A stretch of DNA of 64,000 nt, taken from NCBI RefSeq assembly GCF_900100315.1, contig NZ_FNFF01000001.1, forward strand, positions 248,001 through 312,000. The letters run 5' to 3'. How positions within the stretch are numbered: the stretch's first letter is position 1; every line of letters begins with the position of its first letter. Positions 39,807 through 47,959 of the stretch are shown here, piece by piece. A program made the translations under genes and the position numbers. The notes beneath the pieces were generated by a model. It saw only the letters and a list, made by a program, of their open reading frames with translations, had not been told where the DNA came from and ran no database searches. The DNA comes from Streptomyces indicus. Lineage in GTDB: Bacteria > Actinomycetota > Actinomycetes > Streptomycetales > Streptomycetaceae.

Positions 39807-41240
39807 CTAGACCACAGGGCAGCCGTCGGGCGCGGAGAACAGGCCGTTCCCGGAGGCCCGGGCCCGGGCCTCGGGGTGGTGCACGTACGCGGGATGCCGC
39901 TGCGTCGCGTCGTAGGTCCGGTGGAACACGGGGGTCGCGGAGCCGGAGATCGGCGGCACGATCCACGACCAGTCGGCGCCGACGGGACGGCCGCTGCGCT
40001 CCTCGCGCCCGATGTGGGTGAGGAAGCGGCGCGATTCGGTGTGGTGGTCGGTGACGGTGACGCCGGCGCGGTCGAAGGAGTGCAGGACGGCGCGGTTGAG
40101 TTCGACCAGGGCGCGGTCGCGCCACAGGGAGCGTTCGTCGCGCAGGTCGAGGCCGAGCCGGGACGCGATCACCGGGAGCAGGTCGTAGCGGTCGGTGTCG
40201 GCGAAGTTGCGGGCGCCGATCTCGGTCCCCATGTACCAGCCGTTGAAGGGCGCGCTCGGGTAGCAGATGCCGCCGATCTCCAGGCAGAGGTTCGCCAGTG
40301 CGGGCACGGCGTGCCAGCGCAGTCCGAGCAGCTCGAACCAGCCGAACTCCGGGTGCTCGATGGGCACTTCGAGCACGGCCTCGGGCGGCAGCGCGTACCA
40401 CTGCGGGCAGTGGCCGGGTTCCTGGACGACGAGCGGCAGTACGTCGAAGGGGGTGCCGGGGCCGCCGGGCCAGCCGAGGCCGCGGGCGAGTGCGGTGAGG
40501 CCGGCGTTGCGCGGGTCGCCGGTCACCGTGCCGTCCTCGGCGGTGTAGCCCGCGTACCGGATGAGCTGTTCGTTCCAGATGCGCGGCGCCGGCGTGCCGG
40601 GGGCGTCCGGGGCGAAGACGGTGATCAGCGGGCGGATCCGGCCGCCGTTGCCCGCCTCGTGCAGATGCGCCACGCACTCGGCCGCGATGCCCGCGGCGGT
40701 CCGCACGTGGCGCCGGTCACGCAGGCGCAGGGAGCGCCAGTACAGGCGGCCGATGCAGCGGTTGGCGTTGCGCCAGGCGACCCGGGCTCCGAAGGCGAGT
40801 TCGTCCGCGGTGTGGACGTAGGTGCCGGTCGCGTCGAGTTCGGCGCGGATCGCGGCGAGCCTGTGGGCGGGGTCGGCACCGTCGAGCGCCTCGCGGTGGA
40901 ACTGCGCGGTGAACTCGGCGGCCTGCCGCCACAGCTCGCCGTCGGTGGTGTGCCCGGGGTGGCCTCGCGTCTCGGTCCCGCTCGGGTTCGCGGACCGGCC
41001 GTCGTGGCGCGGCAGGTCACCGGGGAAGCCGGCCGGCGTACCGCTCTCCGCGCCGCCGGAGGAGAGAACGAAGGCCTCCGCGCTGCCGGAGGGAGCGATG
41101 GAGGCGCTGTCGGGCGCGCTGCCGGAGGGAGCGGCGAAGGCCCCATCGGGCGCGCTGCCGGAGGGAGCGGCGGAGGCGCCGTCGGGCAGGCTGCCGCGAC
41201 CGGTGAGGACGGCCTGGTCGCGGCGCAGGAAGTTCCGCAT
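39807..41240 (-). CDS. nos: Nitric oxide synthase oxygenase
   Basis: 477 aa from ATG 41240 (GGAGG 8 nt upstream). The oxygenase domain (about 100-477) has the heme thiolate Cys162 in WRNANRCIGRLYW, the arginine-binding Glu340 in GWYMGTEIGARNF, and WSWIVPPISGS near the end. There is no reductase domain, so electrons must come from a separate partner, as in other bacterial NOS. It makes NO and citrulline from arginine. The first 100 residues are an extra low-complexity region with three 12-aa repeats (PDGASAAPSGSA type, 19-54). No thaxtomin-type P450 or synthetase genes are nearby. Confidence 0.94.
   Translation of the reverse strand: MRNFLRRDQAVLTGRGSLPDGASAAPSGSAPDGAFAAPSGSAPDSASIAPSGSAEAFVLSSGGAESGTPAGFPGDLPRHDGRSANPSGTETRGHPGHTTDGELWRQAAEFTAQFHREALDGADPAHRLAAIRAELDATGTYVHTADELAFGARVAWRNANRCIGRLYWRSLRLRDRRHVRTAAGIAAECVAHLHEAGNGGRIRPLITVFAPDAPGTPAPRIWNEQLIRYAGYTAEDGTVTGDPRNAGLTALARGLGWPGGPGTPFDVLPLVVQEPGHCPQWYALPPEAVLEVPIEHPEFGWFELLGLRWHAVPALANLCLEIGGICYPSAPFNGWYMGTEIGARNFADTDRYDLLPVIASRLGLDLRDERSLWRDRALVELNRAVLHSFDRAGVTVTDHHTESRRFLTHIGREERSGRPVGADWSWIVPPISGSATPVFHRTYDATQRHPAYVHHPEARARASGNGLFSAPDGCPVV
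41061..41198 (-). repeat. 36-bp tandem repeat in the NOS N-terminus
   Basis: Full units at 41091-41126, 41127-41162 and 41163-41198, preceded by a 30-nt shortened unit from 41061. They keep frame and encode the 12-residue PDGASAAPSGSA-type repeats. Confidence 0.85.
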
Positions 41241-41423
41241 GATGTGTCCTCCCGCGTCCTGGGGGGACACGGGCCGCTCCCGCACGACCCGTGCGCTTCC
41301 CCCATGTGTGACGCGGGGCTTACCCCCGGCCGCGCCTGATCCACCCTGTATGTGCCCCGTGAATGTGCCTCACCCGAGGGCGGGTTGTACATGCCGCCAG
41401 GTGGGACGGGGTGCGGGGCGGCG

Positions 41424-42947
41424 TCAGGTGCCGGCGAGCGGGGAGCGCGGTGCGGTGCGCAGGGGCGCGGCGAGCGCGACGAGCGCCCGCTCGAGCGCGT
41501 GCAGGTGCGCGAGTGCCGGTTCGGCGGCGCTGTGGTGGGGCGCGGCTTCCGGTTCCGGGTGGTGCGCCATGGTGGCCTCGGTGCCGACGAGTGCGGCCAC
41601 CGCGGTCTCGACGCGGGCGCAGGCCGCCGTGAGGCGGGCATCGTGGGAGGCCACCGGGTCGGCGGCGACCGCGGCCAGGCCCCGGATCTCGCGGGCGCAG
41701 TCGTCGAGCAGCGCGAGCACCTGGCGGGCGCGCTGCTTGCGGGAGCGCTGCGGGCTGAGCGGGTGGACGAGCGGGGCGAGCGCCATCCGTACGCGGGCGA
41801 GCAGCACTTCGAGGTCGCCGAGCGCCTGCTGAAGCAGCGCGGGGTCGGCGGCGGGGTCGCCGGCCAGGCGGCGCGCGGCCTCCGTGGTGCACACATGCAC
41901 GCGGCCGAGGGCGCGCTTGATCCAGGCGTCGGTGGCGCGATGGGTGGTGATCGGCAGCACGACCAGCACGGCGAGGGCGGCGCCCAGCGCACCCACGGCG
42001 GTCTCGAGGAAGCGCAGGCCGAGCAGCCCCGGGTGCAGCACGCCGAGCAGTCCGTACAGGAGTCCCGCCATGACGGTGACGAAGAACATCATCCAGCTGT
42101 ACGAAGGCGCCGCGGTGTAGAAGATGCCGAAGACGCAGACGGCCACGAGCGCCGCGGTCGGGGCGGGCGCGCCGTGCAGCGGTACGGCGATGAGCAGTCC
42201 GGCCGCGATGCCGACGACGGTGCCGAGGACCCGGCGGAAGCCGCGGACCAGGGTCTCGCCGCGCGAGGCCGTGTTGACGAAGATCCACCAGGCGGTGCCC
42301 ACGGCCCAGTACCAGCGGTCGCCGGAGACCAGCTGGCCGACGACCACGGCGAAGGCGCAGGCGGCGGTGGCCTGGAAGGCCTGGCGGGTGCTCGGCCGGG
42401 ACAGGCCGCGTCCGTCCAGCGGTGCGGGCTGGGCGGCGGGCGGGGTGCGGCGCTCGATGCACCACAGTCCGAAGCGGACGGTGGAACTGGCGGCCAGGGC
42501 CAGGGCCACGGCGGCGTACAGCTCGGGGAGCTGGGCGGGCAGCGCGTGCAGGAACTGCGTGACGAAGAACATCATGAACGCGAAGATCCCGAGCGCATGC
42601 CCGCGCGCGCCCCAGCGCCGGGCGTACACCCCGGCGAACACCACGGCCACGAAGGCTGCGTCCCGCGCGAGCGGCACCGCGTGCAGCGAGGCGGCGAGCG
42701 CGAGCACCGGGAAGCCGGCGGCCGGGAGCAGCGCAGTGGTCACCGCCTGACGGCGGACCGTGGGGTCGGCGACGGTGAAGAGGGCGAGCAGGGCGGCGAG
42801 CCCGCCGGTGATGGAGGCGGTCAGCGAGAACCCGGCGAGTTCGGCGGCCGTCACGGCCAGGCCGACACCGAGCACCGCGCGCAGGGAGACCCGCAGACGC
42901 AGCAGCCCCGGATCCGGTGCCACGAACATCCTCTTCACCGTGCTCAC
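41424..42947 (-). CDS. FUSC family aromatic-acid exporter-like membrane protein
   Basis: 507 aa. Two membrane blocks of about five spans each (residues 20-165 and 190-350, e.g. AVLGVGLAVTAAELAGFSLT, WYWAVGTAWWIFVNTASRGE, VLGTVVGIAAGLLIAVPLHG) are typical of FUSC/AaeB proteins. A cytoplasmic helical tail from about 360 to the end carries RVHVCTTEAARRLAG and ARVETAVAALVGTEATM. Such proteins are proposed to export aromatic or hydroxylated acids. Start GTG 42947 is chosen; GTG 42938 and ATG 42929 are alternatives. It is divergent from an Lrp regulator whose candidate sites lie in the 233-nt gap. Confidence 0.88.
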   Translation of the reverse strand: MSTVKRMFVAPDPGLLRLRVSLRAVLGVGLAVTAAELAGFSLTASITGGLAALLALFTVADPTVRRQAVTTALLPAAGFPVLALAASLHAVPLARDAAFVAVVFAGVYARRWGARGHALGIFAFMMFFVTQFLHALPAQLPELYAAVALALAASSTVRFGLWCIERRTPPAAQPAPLDGRGLSRPSTRQAFQATAACAFAVVVGQLVSGDRWYWAVGTAWWIFVNTASRGETLVRGFRRVLGTVVGIAAGLLIAVPLHGAPAPTAALVAVCVFGIFYTAAPSYSWMMFFVTVMAGLLYGLLGVLHPGLLGLRFLETAVGALGAALAVLVVLPITTHRATDAWIKRALGRVHVCTTEAARRLAGDPAADPALLQQALGDLEVLLARVRMALAPLVHPLSPQRSRKQRARQVLALLDDCAREIRGLAAVAADPVASHDARLTAACARVETAVAALVGTEATMAHHPEPEAAPHHSAAEPALAHLHALERALVALAAPLRTAPRSPLAGT

Positions 42948-43134
42948 TCACCCCCGCCTGGCGCGCGCGTTCCCCGCGCGCACCCTCGCTGTGCGGTCCG
43001 CCCGCGCCGGTCTTCGGCAGACCTGGCAGTGGACGGACATGGAAAAGGCGCCGCGGAATCTCCCGCAGCGCCATCGACTGCATAAGGAAAGCATTTACGT
43101 CCCCAGTGGCTCAACTCAGGCCGGAAGGCCTGTG

Positions 43135-43184
43135 CCATTGGTACAGTCAGAGCCCGTTTCGTACAGCCAATGGAGGGCCAATGG
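43135..43184. promoter_or_regulatory. Candidate Lrp operator: three CCAATGG-type sites
   Basis: CCATTGG (43135-43141) and CCAATGG (43167-43173) form an inverted pair; each is flanked on its inner side by GTACAG. A third CCAATGG at 43178-43184 overlaps the start codon and is exactly 11 bp from the second. TACAGT (43142-43147) may be the -10. Confidence 0.55.
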
Positions 43185-43696
43185 CCGTCGATGCCCTGGA
43201 CGCGCGGATCCTGCGTCTCCTCATCGAGCAGCCGCGGACGAGCGTGCGCGAGTACGCGCGGATCCTGGGGGTCGCGCGCGGCACGCTGCAGGCACGGCTC
43301 GACCGCCTCGAACGGGACGGGGTGATCACCGGGTCGGGCCCCACGCTGTCGCCCGCCGCGCTGGGCCACCCCGTGCTCGCCTTCGTGCACGTCGAGGTCA
43401 CCCAGGGGCATCTCGACGATGTGGGGGACGCGCTCGCGCAGGTGCCGGAGATCATCGAGGCGTTCTCGATCACGGGCGGCGGCGACCTCCTGACCCGGGT
43501 GGCGGCGCGGGACAATGCGCACCTGGAGGACGTCATCCAGCTCCTGATCCGGCTGCCCGGCGTGGTGCGGACGCGCACGGAGGTGGCGCTGCGCGAGCGG
43601 GTGCCGTATCGCGTGCTGCCGCTGGTGGAGTCGGTGGGCCGCACGGCAGCCGGCCCGCGGGCCGAAGGGACCGGAGCCGCCCGCCGTACGTCCTGA
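43181..43696 (+). CDS. Lrp/AsnC family transcriptional regulator
   Basis: 171 aa from ATG 43181 (GGAGGG 3 nt upstream, rather close). The N-terminal HTH is ALDARILRLLIEQPRTSVRE then ILGVARGTLQARLDRLERDG (7-45), and the C-terminal RAM domain has LAFVHVEVTQGHLDDVGDAL, IIEAFSITGGGDLLTRVAAR and LPGVVRTRTEVALRERV. It probably senses an amino acid or related metabolite and regulates the divergent FUSC exporter and itself. Confidence 0.9.
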   Translation: MAVDALDARILRLLIEQPRTSVREYARILGVARGTLQARLDRLERDGVITGSGPTLSPAALGHPVLAFVHVEVTQGHLDDVGDALAQVPEIIEAFSITGGGDLLTRVAARDNAHLEDVIQLLIRLPGVVRTRTEVALRERVPYRVLPLVESVGRTAAGPRAEGTGAARRTS

Positions 43697-43746
43697 TCCG
43701 GACCTCCGGAAGGCGGCCTTGATCCCCGGCTTGGCATGCTGGGGTC

Positions 43747-44451
43747 ATGAGCACCTCGCACAGCACGCGCCCCCTCGGCCGTACGGCGGTCGTCTTCGAC
43801 CTCGACGGCACCCTCGTCGACAGCGAACCCAACTACTTCGAGGCCGGCCGCGAGCTGCTCGCCCGCTACGGGGTGACGCTGACCTGGGCGGAGCACGAGC
43901 GGTACATCGGGGTGTCGACGGCCGAGACCCTGCAGATCTGGCAGGACAAGTACGGCATCACGGATCCGCTCGACCAGCTGCTCGACGAGAAGAACGCGGC
44001 GTATCTGCGGCTCGCGCGCCGCTCCACGCACGCGTACCCGGAGATGGTCGCGTTCGTGCAGCGGCTGCACGCGGACGGGGTGCCGATGATCGTGGCGTCC
44101 GGTTCCTCGCTCGCCGCGATCCACGCGATCCTCGAGGGCACCGGCCTGGACGCGTATCTGACCGAGGCCGTCTCGGCCGACGAGGTGCCGCACGGCAAGC
44201 CGGAGCCGGACGTCTTCCTGGAGGCGGCCCGCCGGCTCGGCGTGGAGCCGGCGGACTGCGTGGTCATGGAGGACGCCGCTCCGGGCTGCGTGGCGGCGCA
44301 CAAGGCCGGGATGCGGTGCATCGCGATTCCGTACGTGGCCTCGGCGGCGGACGACGCGGAGTTCGCGACGGCGGGGCTGCTGTTCCGCGGCGGTCAGCGG
44401 GAGTTCACGGCGCAGGCCGCGTACGACTGGCTGAGGTCCTCCGCCGCCTGA
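43747..44451 (+). CDS. HAD-superfamily phosphatase (HAD-IA, beta-phosphoglucomutase-like)
   Basis: 234 aa. Complete HAD motifs: VVFDLDGTLVDSEPNYFEAG, MIVASGSSLAAIHAIL, ADEVPHGKPEPDVFLEAARR and VVMEDAAPGCVAAHKAGM. The small helical cap (about 30-95) marks subclass IA. It dephosphorylates a sugar or small organic phosphate; which one is unknown. CATGCT lies 6 nt before the ATG and no ribosome site is visible, so it may be leaderless. Confidence 0.92.
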   Translation: MSTSHSTRPLGRTAVVFDLDGTLVDSEPNYFEAGRELLARYGVTLTWAEHERYIGVSTAETLQIWQDKYGITDPLDQLLDEKNAAYLRLARRSTHAYPEMVAFVQRLHADGVPMIVASGSSLAAIHAILEGTGLDAYLTEAVSADEVPHGKPEPDVFLEAARRLGVEPADCVVMEDAAPGCVAAHKAGMRCIAIPYVASAADDAEFATAGLLFRGGQREFTAQAAYDWLRSSAA

Positions 44452-44511
44452 CGCTTCCAAGGTGCACCGTCACGGGGTCGTCCGCCGACTGACCGCTCCT
44501 GCGCGGCGCCG

Positions 44512-45336
44512 TCACGGGCGGATGCCGGCGGCCAGGAACATCGGGACGGCGGCGAACAGGCGGTCGGCGGCGGCCCGTTGCCGCTGGTCCTCCATCCAGG
44601 CCGCGGACTCCTCGGCGGTGATCGCGCCGGTGCGCGCGGCGGCCGCGGCGAATCCGCCAAGCAGCGCGAGCGCGCCGTGGTCGGTGAACACGGAGGTGTG
44701 CACCTCCACGGTCACGTCCGTGAAGCCCGCATCGAGCAGCAGGGCCCGGTGGGCGCGTGCGGCGCGCGGGTTGGTGACCAGGTCGGCGCGGGCCTGCACG
44801 ATCGTGCGGGTGAGCGCGGGGTCGGCCGCGTCGACGACGAAGGTGTCCCAGTCCTGTCCGACGAGCACCGCCCGCCCTCCGGGCACCAGGACGCGCCGGG
44901 CCTCGGCGAGTGCGCGGGACGGGTCGGGCAGGGTGTGCAGGACCTTGTCCGCGCGGTAGCCGTCCGACGTGGCGTCCCCGAAGGGGAGTTCGGCGAGGTC
45001 GGCCGCCCGGAACTCGGCCTGCGGGTGGCGCTCGCGCGCGATCCGCAGCATGTCCGGATCTATGTCGACGCCGACGGCCCGGGCGCCCCGCTCCCCCAGT
45101 TCGCCCACCGCCCGTCCGGCGCCGCACCCCGCATCGACGATGCGGCGGCCAGGCCCGGCGTCGAGGAGTTCGTACGTACGGGCGCGCAGCCGGCGTGCCG
45201 CGGGCAGTGCGTCGTGCGCGTCGAGCAGGGCGACGAGCTGCGGGACCGGGTCCCGTTCGGGGTCTGCGGTGTGGCCGGACTCTTCGGTGTGCCCGGGCTC
45301 TGCGGTGTGGCCGGACTCCGTGGTGTGAGTGGACAT
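44512..45336 (-). CDS. Class I SAM-dependent methyltransferase
   Basis: 274 aa. SAM motif I is IVDAGCGAGRAVGELGERGA (about 65-84), followed by AVGVDIDPDMLRIARERH, FRAADLAELPFGDATSDGYR and the VLVPGGRAVLVGQDWDTFVV post-motif, a UbiE/MenG-like arrangement. The first 28 residues are His/Glu repeats (ESGHTA, EPGHTE, ESGHTA) outside the fold. It is driven by a MerR-type promoter and divergent from merR by 28 nt. The substrate is unknown; toxic compound or metabolite methylation is a guess. Confidence 0.9.
   Translation of the reverse strand: MSTHTTESGHTAEPGHTEESGHTADPERDPVPQLVALLDAHDALPAARRLRARTYELLDAGPGRRIVDAGCGAGRAVGELGERGARAVGVDIDPDMLRIARERHPQAEFRAADLAELPFGDATSDGYRADKVLHTLPDPSRALAEARRVLVPGGRAVLVGQDWDTFVVDAADPALTRTIVQARADLVTNPRAARAHRALLLDAGFTDVTVEVHTSVFTDHGALALLGGFAAAAARTGAITAEESAAWMEDQRQRAAADRLFAAVPMFLAAGIRP
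45263..45334 (-). repeat. 18-bp tandem repeat in the methyltransferase 5' end
   Basis: Units at 45263, 45281, 45299 and 45317 (partial) share TCTGCGGTGTGGCCGGAC-like sequence and encode the ESGHTA-type hexads. Confidence 0.8.
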
Positions 45337-45343
45337 ACGGCTC

Positions 45344-45374
45344 AGACTCCGACTTCATGTCGACATGAAGTCAA
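45344..45374 (-). promoter_or_regulatory. MerR-type promoter with 22-bp palindrome
   Basis: On the reverse strand TTGACT (45374-45369) and GAGTCT (45349-45344) are separated by 19 nt, the long spacer typical of MerR-activated promoters. A perfect palindrome of two 11-nt halves (GACTTCATGTC, 45351-45361, and its complement 45362-45372) fills the spacer. It also overlaps the merR start codon at 45365. Confidence 0.8.
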
Positions 45375-45814
45375 CCCCGGACCACGACGAGGCCTACGGG
45401 ATCGGTGAACTCGCCGCCCACTACGGGCTCGCCACGCACGTGCTGCGCCACTGGGAGAGCGTCGGCCTGCTCCACCCGCACCGGGACACCGCGGGACGCC
45501 GGGTGTACGGGCATGCGGACCGCTTGCGGATCGGCGCGATCCTGTGCGCCAAGGACGCGGGCCTCTCGCTCGCCGAGATCCACACGCTCACCTCGGCGCC
45601 CGCGGGCCCGGCCCGGCGCACGCTGCTCCGAGAGCGGCGGGCGGCCCTGACGGCGGAGATCGCCCGGCTCCAGGCCCAACTCGCGCTCGTGGAGTGCGGA
45701 TTGAACTGCCCGCACGAGGATCTGCTCACCTGCACCACGTTTCAGGCCATCGTGTCCGACCGGGCCGCGAACGGAGCGCGCCCCGCACCCGGCAGGGACG
45801 GTCCGGTTGCGTGA
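45365..45814 (+). CDS. MerR family transcriptional regulator
   Basis: 149 aa. The N-terminal HTH is YGIGELAAHYGLATHVLRHW then ESVGLLHPHRDTAGRRVYGH (about 10-50), followed by the long dimer helix (RRTLLRERRAALTAEIARLQ). The C-terminus has three cysteines in ECGLNCPHEDLLTC, which could bind a metal or sense oxidation. The ATG overlaps the palindrome, and TGGACA (45330-45335) plus CTTCAT (45353-45358) may be its own promoter with a leaderless start. It should control the divergent methyltransferase and itself. Confidence 0.9.
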   Translation: MKSTPDHDEAYGIGELAAHYGLATHVLRHWESVGLLHPHRDTAGRRVYGHADRLRIGAILCAKDAGLSLAEIHTLTSAPAGPARRTLLRERRAALTAEIARLQAQLALVECGLNCPHEDLLTCTTFQAIVSDRAANGARPAPGRDGPVA

Positions 45815-45826
45815 CGCGCACTCCGA

Positions 45827-45854
45827 GGCCCCCAGCACACGCGTGCTAGGGGCC
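45827..45854. terminator. Bidirectional hairpin terminator
   Basis: GGCCCCCAGCAC (45827-45838) pairs with GTGCTAGGGGCC (45843-45854) with one mismatch and a 4-nt loop, between convergent merR and the permease. Confidence 0.75.
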
Positions 45855-45886
45855 GGGGCTGAGCAGGCGGCAGCCCGCCCGCCGGG

Positions 45887-47956
45887 TCAACGCCGGCTGC
45901 GTACCAGCAGATACAGGAAGTACGGCGTGCCGATCACCGCGGTCATCAGTCCCGCACCCAGCTGCGCGGGCGCGATGACGGTGCGGCCCACCAGGTCCGC
46001 CGTGCAGACGAGGATCGCGCCGAGGAGCACCGCGACCGGTACGACCCGGGCGTGCTGCCGGCCGACCAGTCCGCGGGCCGCGTGCGGGGCCACGAGTCCG
46101 ACGAAGGCGATCGTGCCGGCGGCGGCCACGGCGGTGGCGGTGAGCAGCACGCCGAGGACCAGGAAGCCCAGGCGCCCCTTGCTCAGATTGAGGCCGAGCA
46201 GCCGCGGGGTGTCCTCGTCGAGCGAGACCAGGTCGAGTTCGGCCCGCCGGGCCACCGAGACCGCAAGGCCGACCGCGAGCACCACCGCGAGCGGCAGCGT
46301 GTCCACGAAGGTCCGGCCGTACGTGGATCCCGACAGCCAGGTCAGCGCCTTGGTGGCGTTGAACGGGTCGGTGAGGATGATCATCAAGCTGGTCAGCGCA
46401 TAGCCGGCGGTCGCCATGCCGAAGCCGACGAGGACCACGCGGTTCTGCTGGAAGCCGCCCTTGGCCGAGAGCCCGAAGACGATCACCGAGCTGATCGCGG
46501 CGCCCGCGAGCGCCGCACCGGCCACGCTCCAGGCGCTGGCCAGTGGCACGGTGGTGACCAGCAGGACGGCTCCGACCGCGGCGCCGTTGGAGACGCCGAG
46601 CACGCCCGGCTCGGCCAGCGGGTTGCGGGTCACAGCCTGGATGAGGGTGCCCGCGAGGGCGAGCGCGCCGCCGGCGAGCAGCGCCGCCGTGACGCGCGGC
46701 ATCCGCGTGTCCAGGACGAACGACACCGTCTGACCGGCCCTGCCCTGCGCCCAGTTGAGGACATCGCCGAGCAGCAGCTTGGCGTCGCCCAGGAGCACCC
46801 CGGTGAGCGTCACGCCCACCAGGACGACCACCAGGACCACGGTGGTGGTGAGGAAGACGGCGCGGCTGCGGATCTTCAGACGGTCGGCCTCCGCGGAGCC
46901 GCCCGCGTCCTTGACCCGGGCCGCGAGCACCACGAGGAACACCGCGCCGACGAGGCTGGTGACCACGCCGGTGGGCACCGCCACGGCGGTGTCGGCAGGG
47001 ACGAGGGCGCGCAGTACGACGTCCGAGCCGAGCACCAGGGCCGCACCGGCGAGGGCCGAGAACGGCAGGCTCGCGCGGGACTTGTTGAAGGTGCGGAAGC
47101 GGCGCGCGAGGAAGCGTACGAGCGCGGGCGCACAGAGACCGACGAAACCGATCGGGCCCGCCAGGGTGACGGCGGCGGTGGAGAGCAGGGCCGCGAGGGT
47201 CACGGCGGTCACGCGCGTGGAGCGCACCGGGACACCGACGCCCTTGGCCGCGTCGTCGCCGAGCGCGAGCGCGTCGACCCGGCGGGCCAGGAGCATCAGA
47301 CCGATCAGCGCGAGGACGGCGATCGGGAGCATCTGCAGGACGCCGTCGAAGCCGTTCTGCGCGATGCTGCCGTGGTTCCACTGGTGGAGGCCGTCGGTCT
47401 CCTGCGGGAAGAGCAGCAGCAGGCCCTCGGTCATGGAGGTCAGACCGAGCGTGAGAGCGGTGCCCGCGAGCACCAGCCGTACGGTGCCGGCGCCGAGGCC
47501 GGACAGGGCGAGCACGATCGCGCCGGCGGCGAGACCGCCGACGAAGGCGATGCCCGAGGAGGCGAGCATCGGCAGCGTCAGACCGGTGGCCGCGGCGATG
47601 GCGAGCGCGAAGTACGAGCCGGCGTTGACGGCGAGGGTGTCCGGCGAGGCGATCACATTGCGGCTGACGGCCTGAAGCGTGTGACCGGCCATGCCGAGCA
47701 CGGCGCCGATGAGCAGACCGGCGACCATGCGCGGCAGCCGGGAGGCGATGACCACCGAGGAGTCGGTGGCCTCGGCCTGGCCGGTGAGCGCCTTCCAGAC
47801 CTCGAAGGCGCCCACGTCGGCCGTGCCCTGGGTGATGTCGACGACCGCGAACGCGGCCACGACCAGGACCAGGAGGGCCGTCACCGCGGCCGCGCCCGAA
47901 CGGGACGGAGCGGCCGTCTGCGGACGGGTGGCGGGAGTGGTTGCGGTGACGGCCAT
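45887..47956 (-). CDS. Fused FecCD-type iron-siderophore ABC permease
   Basis: 689 aa, about twice the normal FecCD length. It contains two complete permease halves (about 20-345 and 365-689), each with the family pattern of about 9-10 spans. The pairs LPRMVAGLLIGAVLGMAGHT and MPRVTAALLAGGALALAGTL, and GPIGFVGLCAPALVRFLARR and GTIAFVGLVAPHAARGLVGR, show the internal duplication, as in FhuB. It forms the membrane channel of the siderophore importer. It starts 3 nt after the binding-protein stop and is last in the operon. Confidence 0.95.
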   Translation of the reverse strand: MAVTATTPATRPQTAAPSRSGAAAVTALLVLVVAAFAVVDITQGTADVGAFEVWKALTGQAEATDSSVVIASRLPRMVAGLLIGAVLGMAGHTLQAVSRNVIASPDTLAVNAGSYFALAIAAATGLTLPMLASSGIAFVGGLAAGAIVLALSGLGAGTVRLVLAGTALTLGLTSMTEGLLLLFPQETDGLHQWNHGSIAQNGFDGVLQMLPIAVLALIGLMLLARRVDALALGDDAAKGVGVPVRSTRVTAVTLAALLSTAAVTLAGPIGFVGLCAPALVRFLARRFRTFNKSRASLPFSALAGAALVLGSDVVLRALVPADTAVAVPTGVVTSLVGAVFLVVLAARVKDAGGSAEADRLKIRSRAVFLTTTVVLVVVLVGVTLTGVLLGDAKLLLGDVLNWAQGRAGQTVSFVLDTRMPRVTAALLAGGALALAGTLIQAVTRNPLAEPGVLGVSNGAAVGAVLLVTTVPLASAWSVAGAALAGAAISSVIVFGLSAKGGFQQNRVVLVGFGMATAGYALTSLMIILTDPFNATKALTWLSGSTYGRTFVDTLPLAVVLAVGLAVSVARRAELDLVSLDEDTPRLLGLNLSKGRLGFLVLGVLLTATAVAAAGTIAFVGLVAPHAARGLVGRQHARVVPVAVLLGAILVCTADLVGRTVIAPAQLGAGLMTAVIGTPYFLYLLVRSRR

Positions 47957-47959
47957 CGG

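Noticed and set aside
39807..45814. A thaxtomin-like or other NO-dependent biosynthetic cluster around nos
   Set aside because: Neighbours are a lactonase, exporter, regulators and a methyltransferase; no NRPS, P450 or dedicated nitration enzyme is present.
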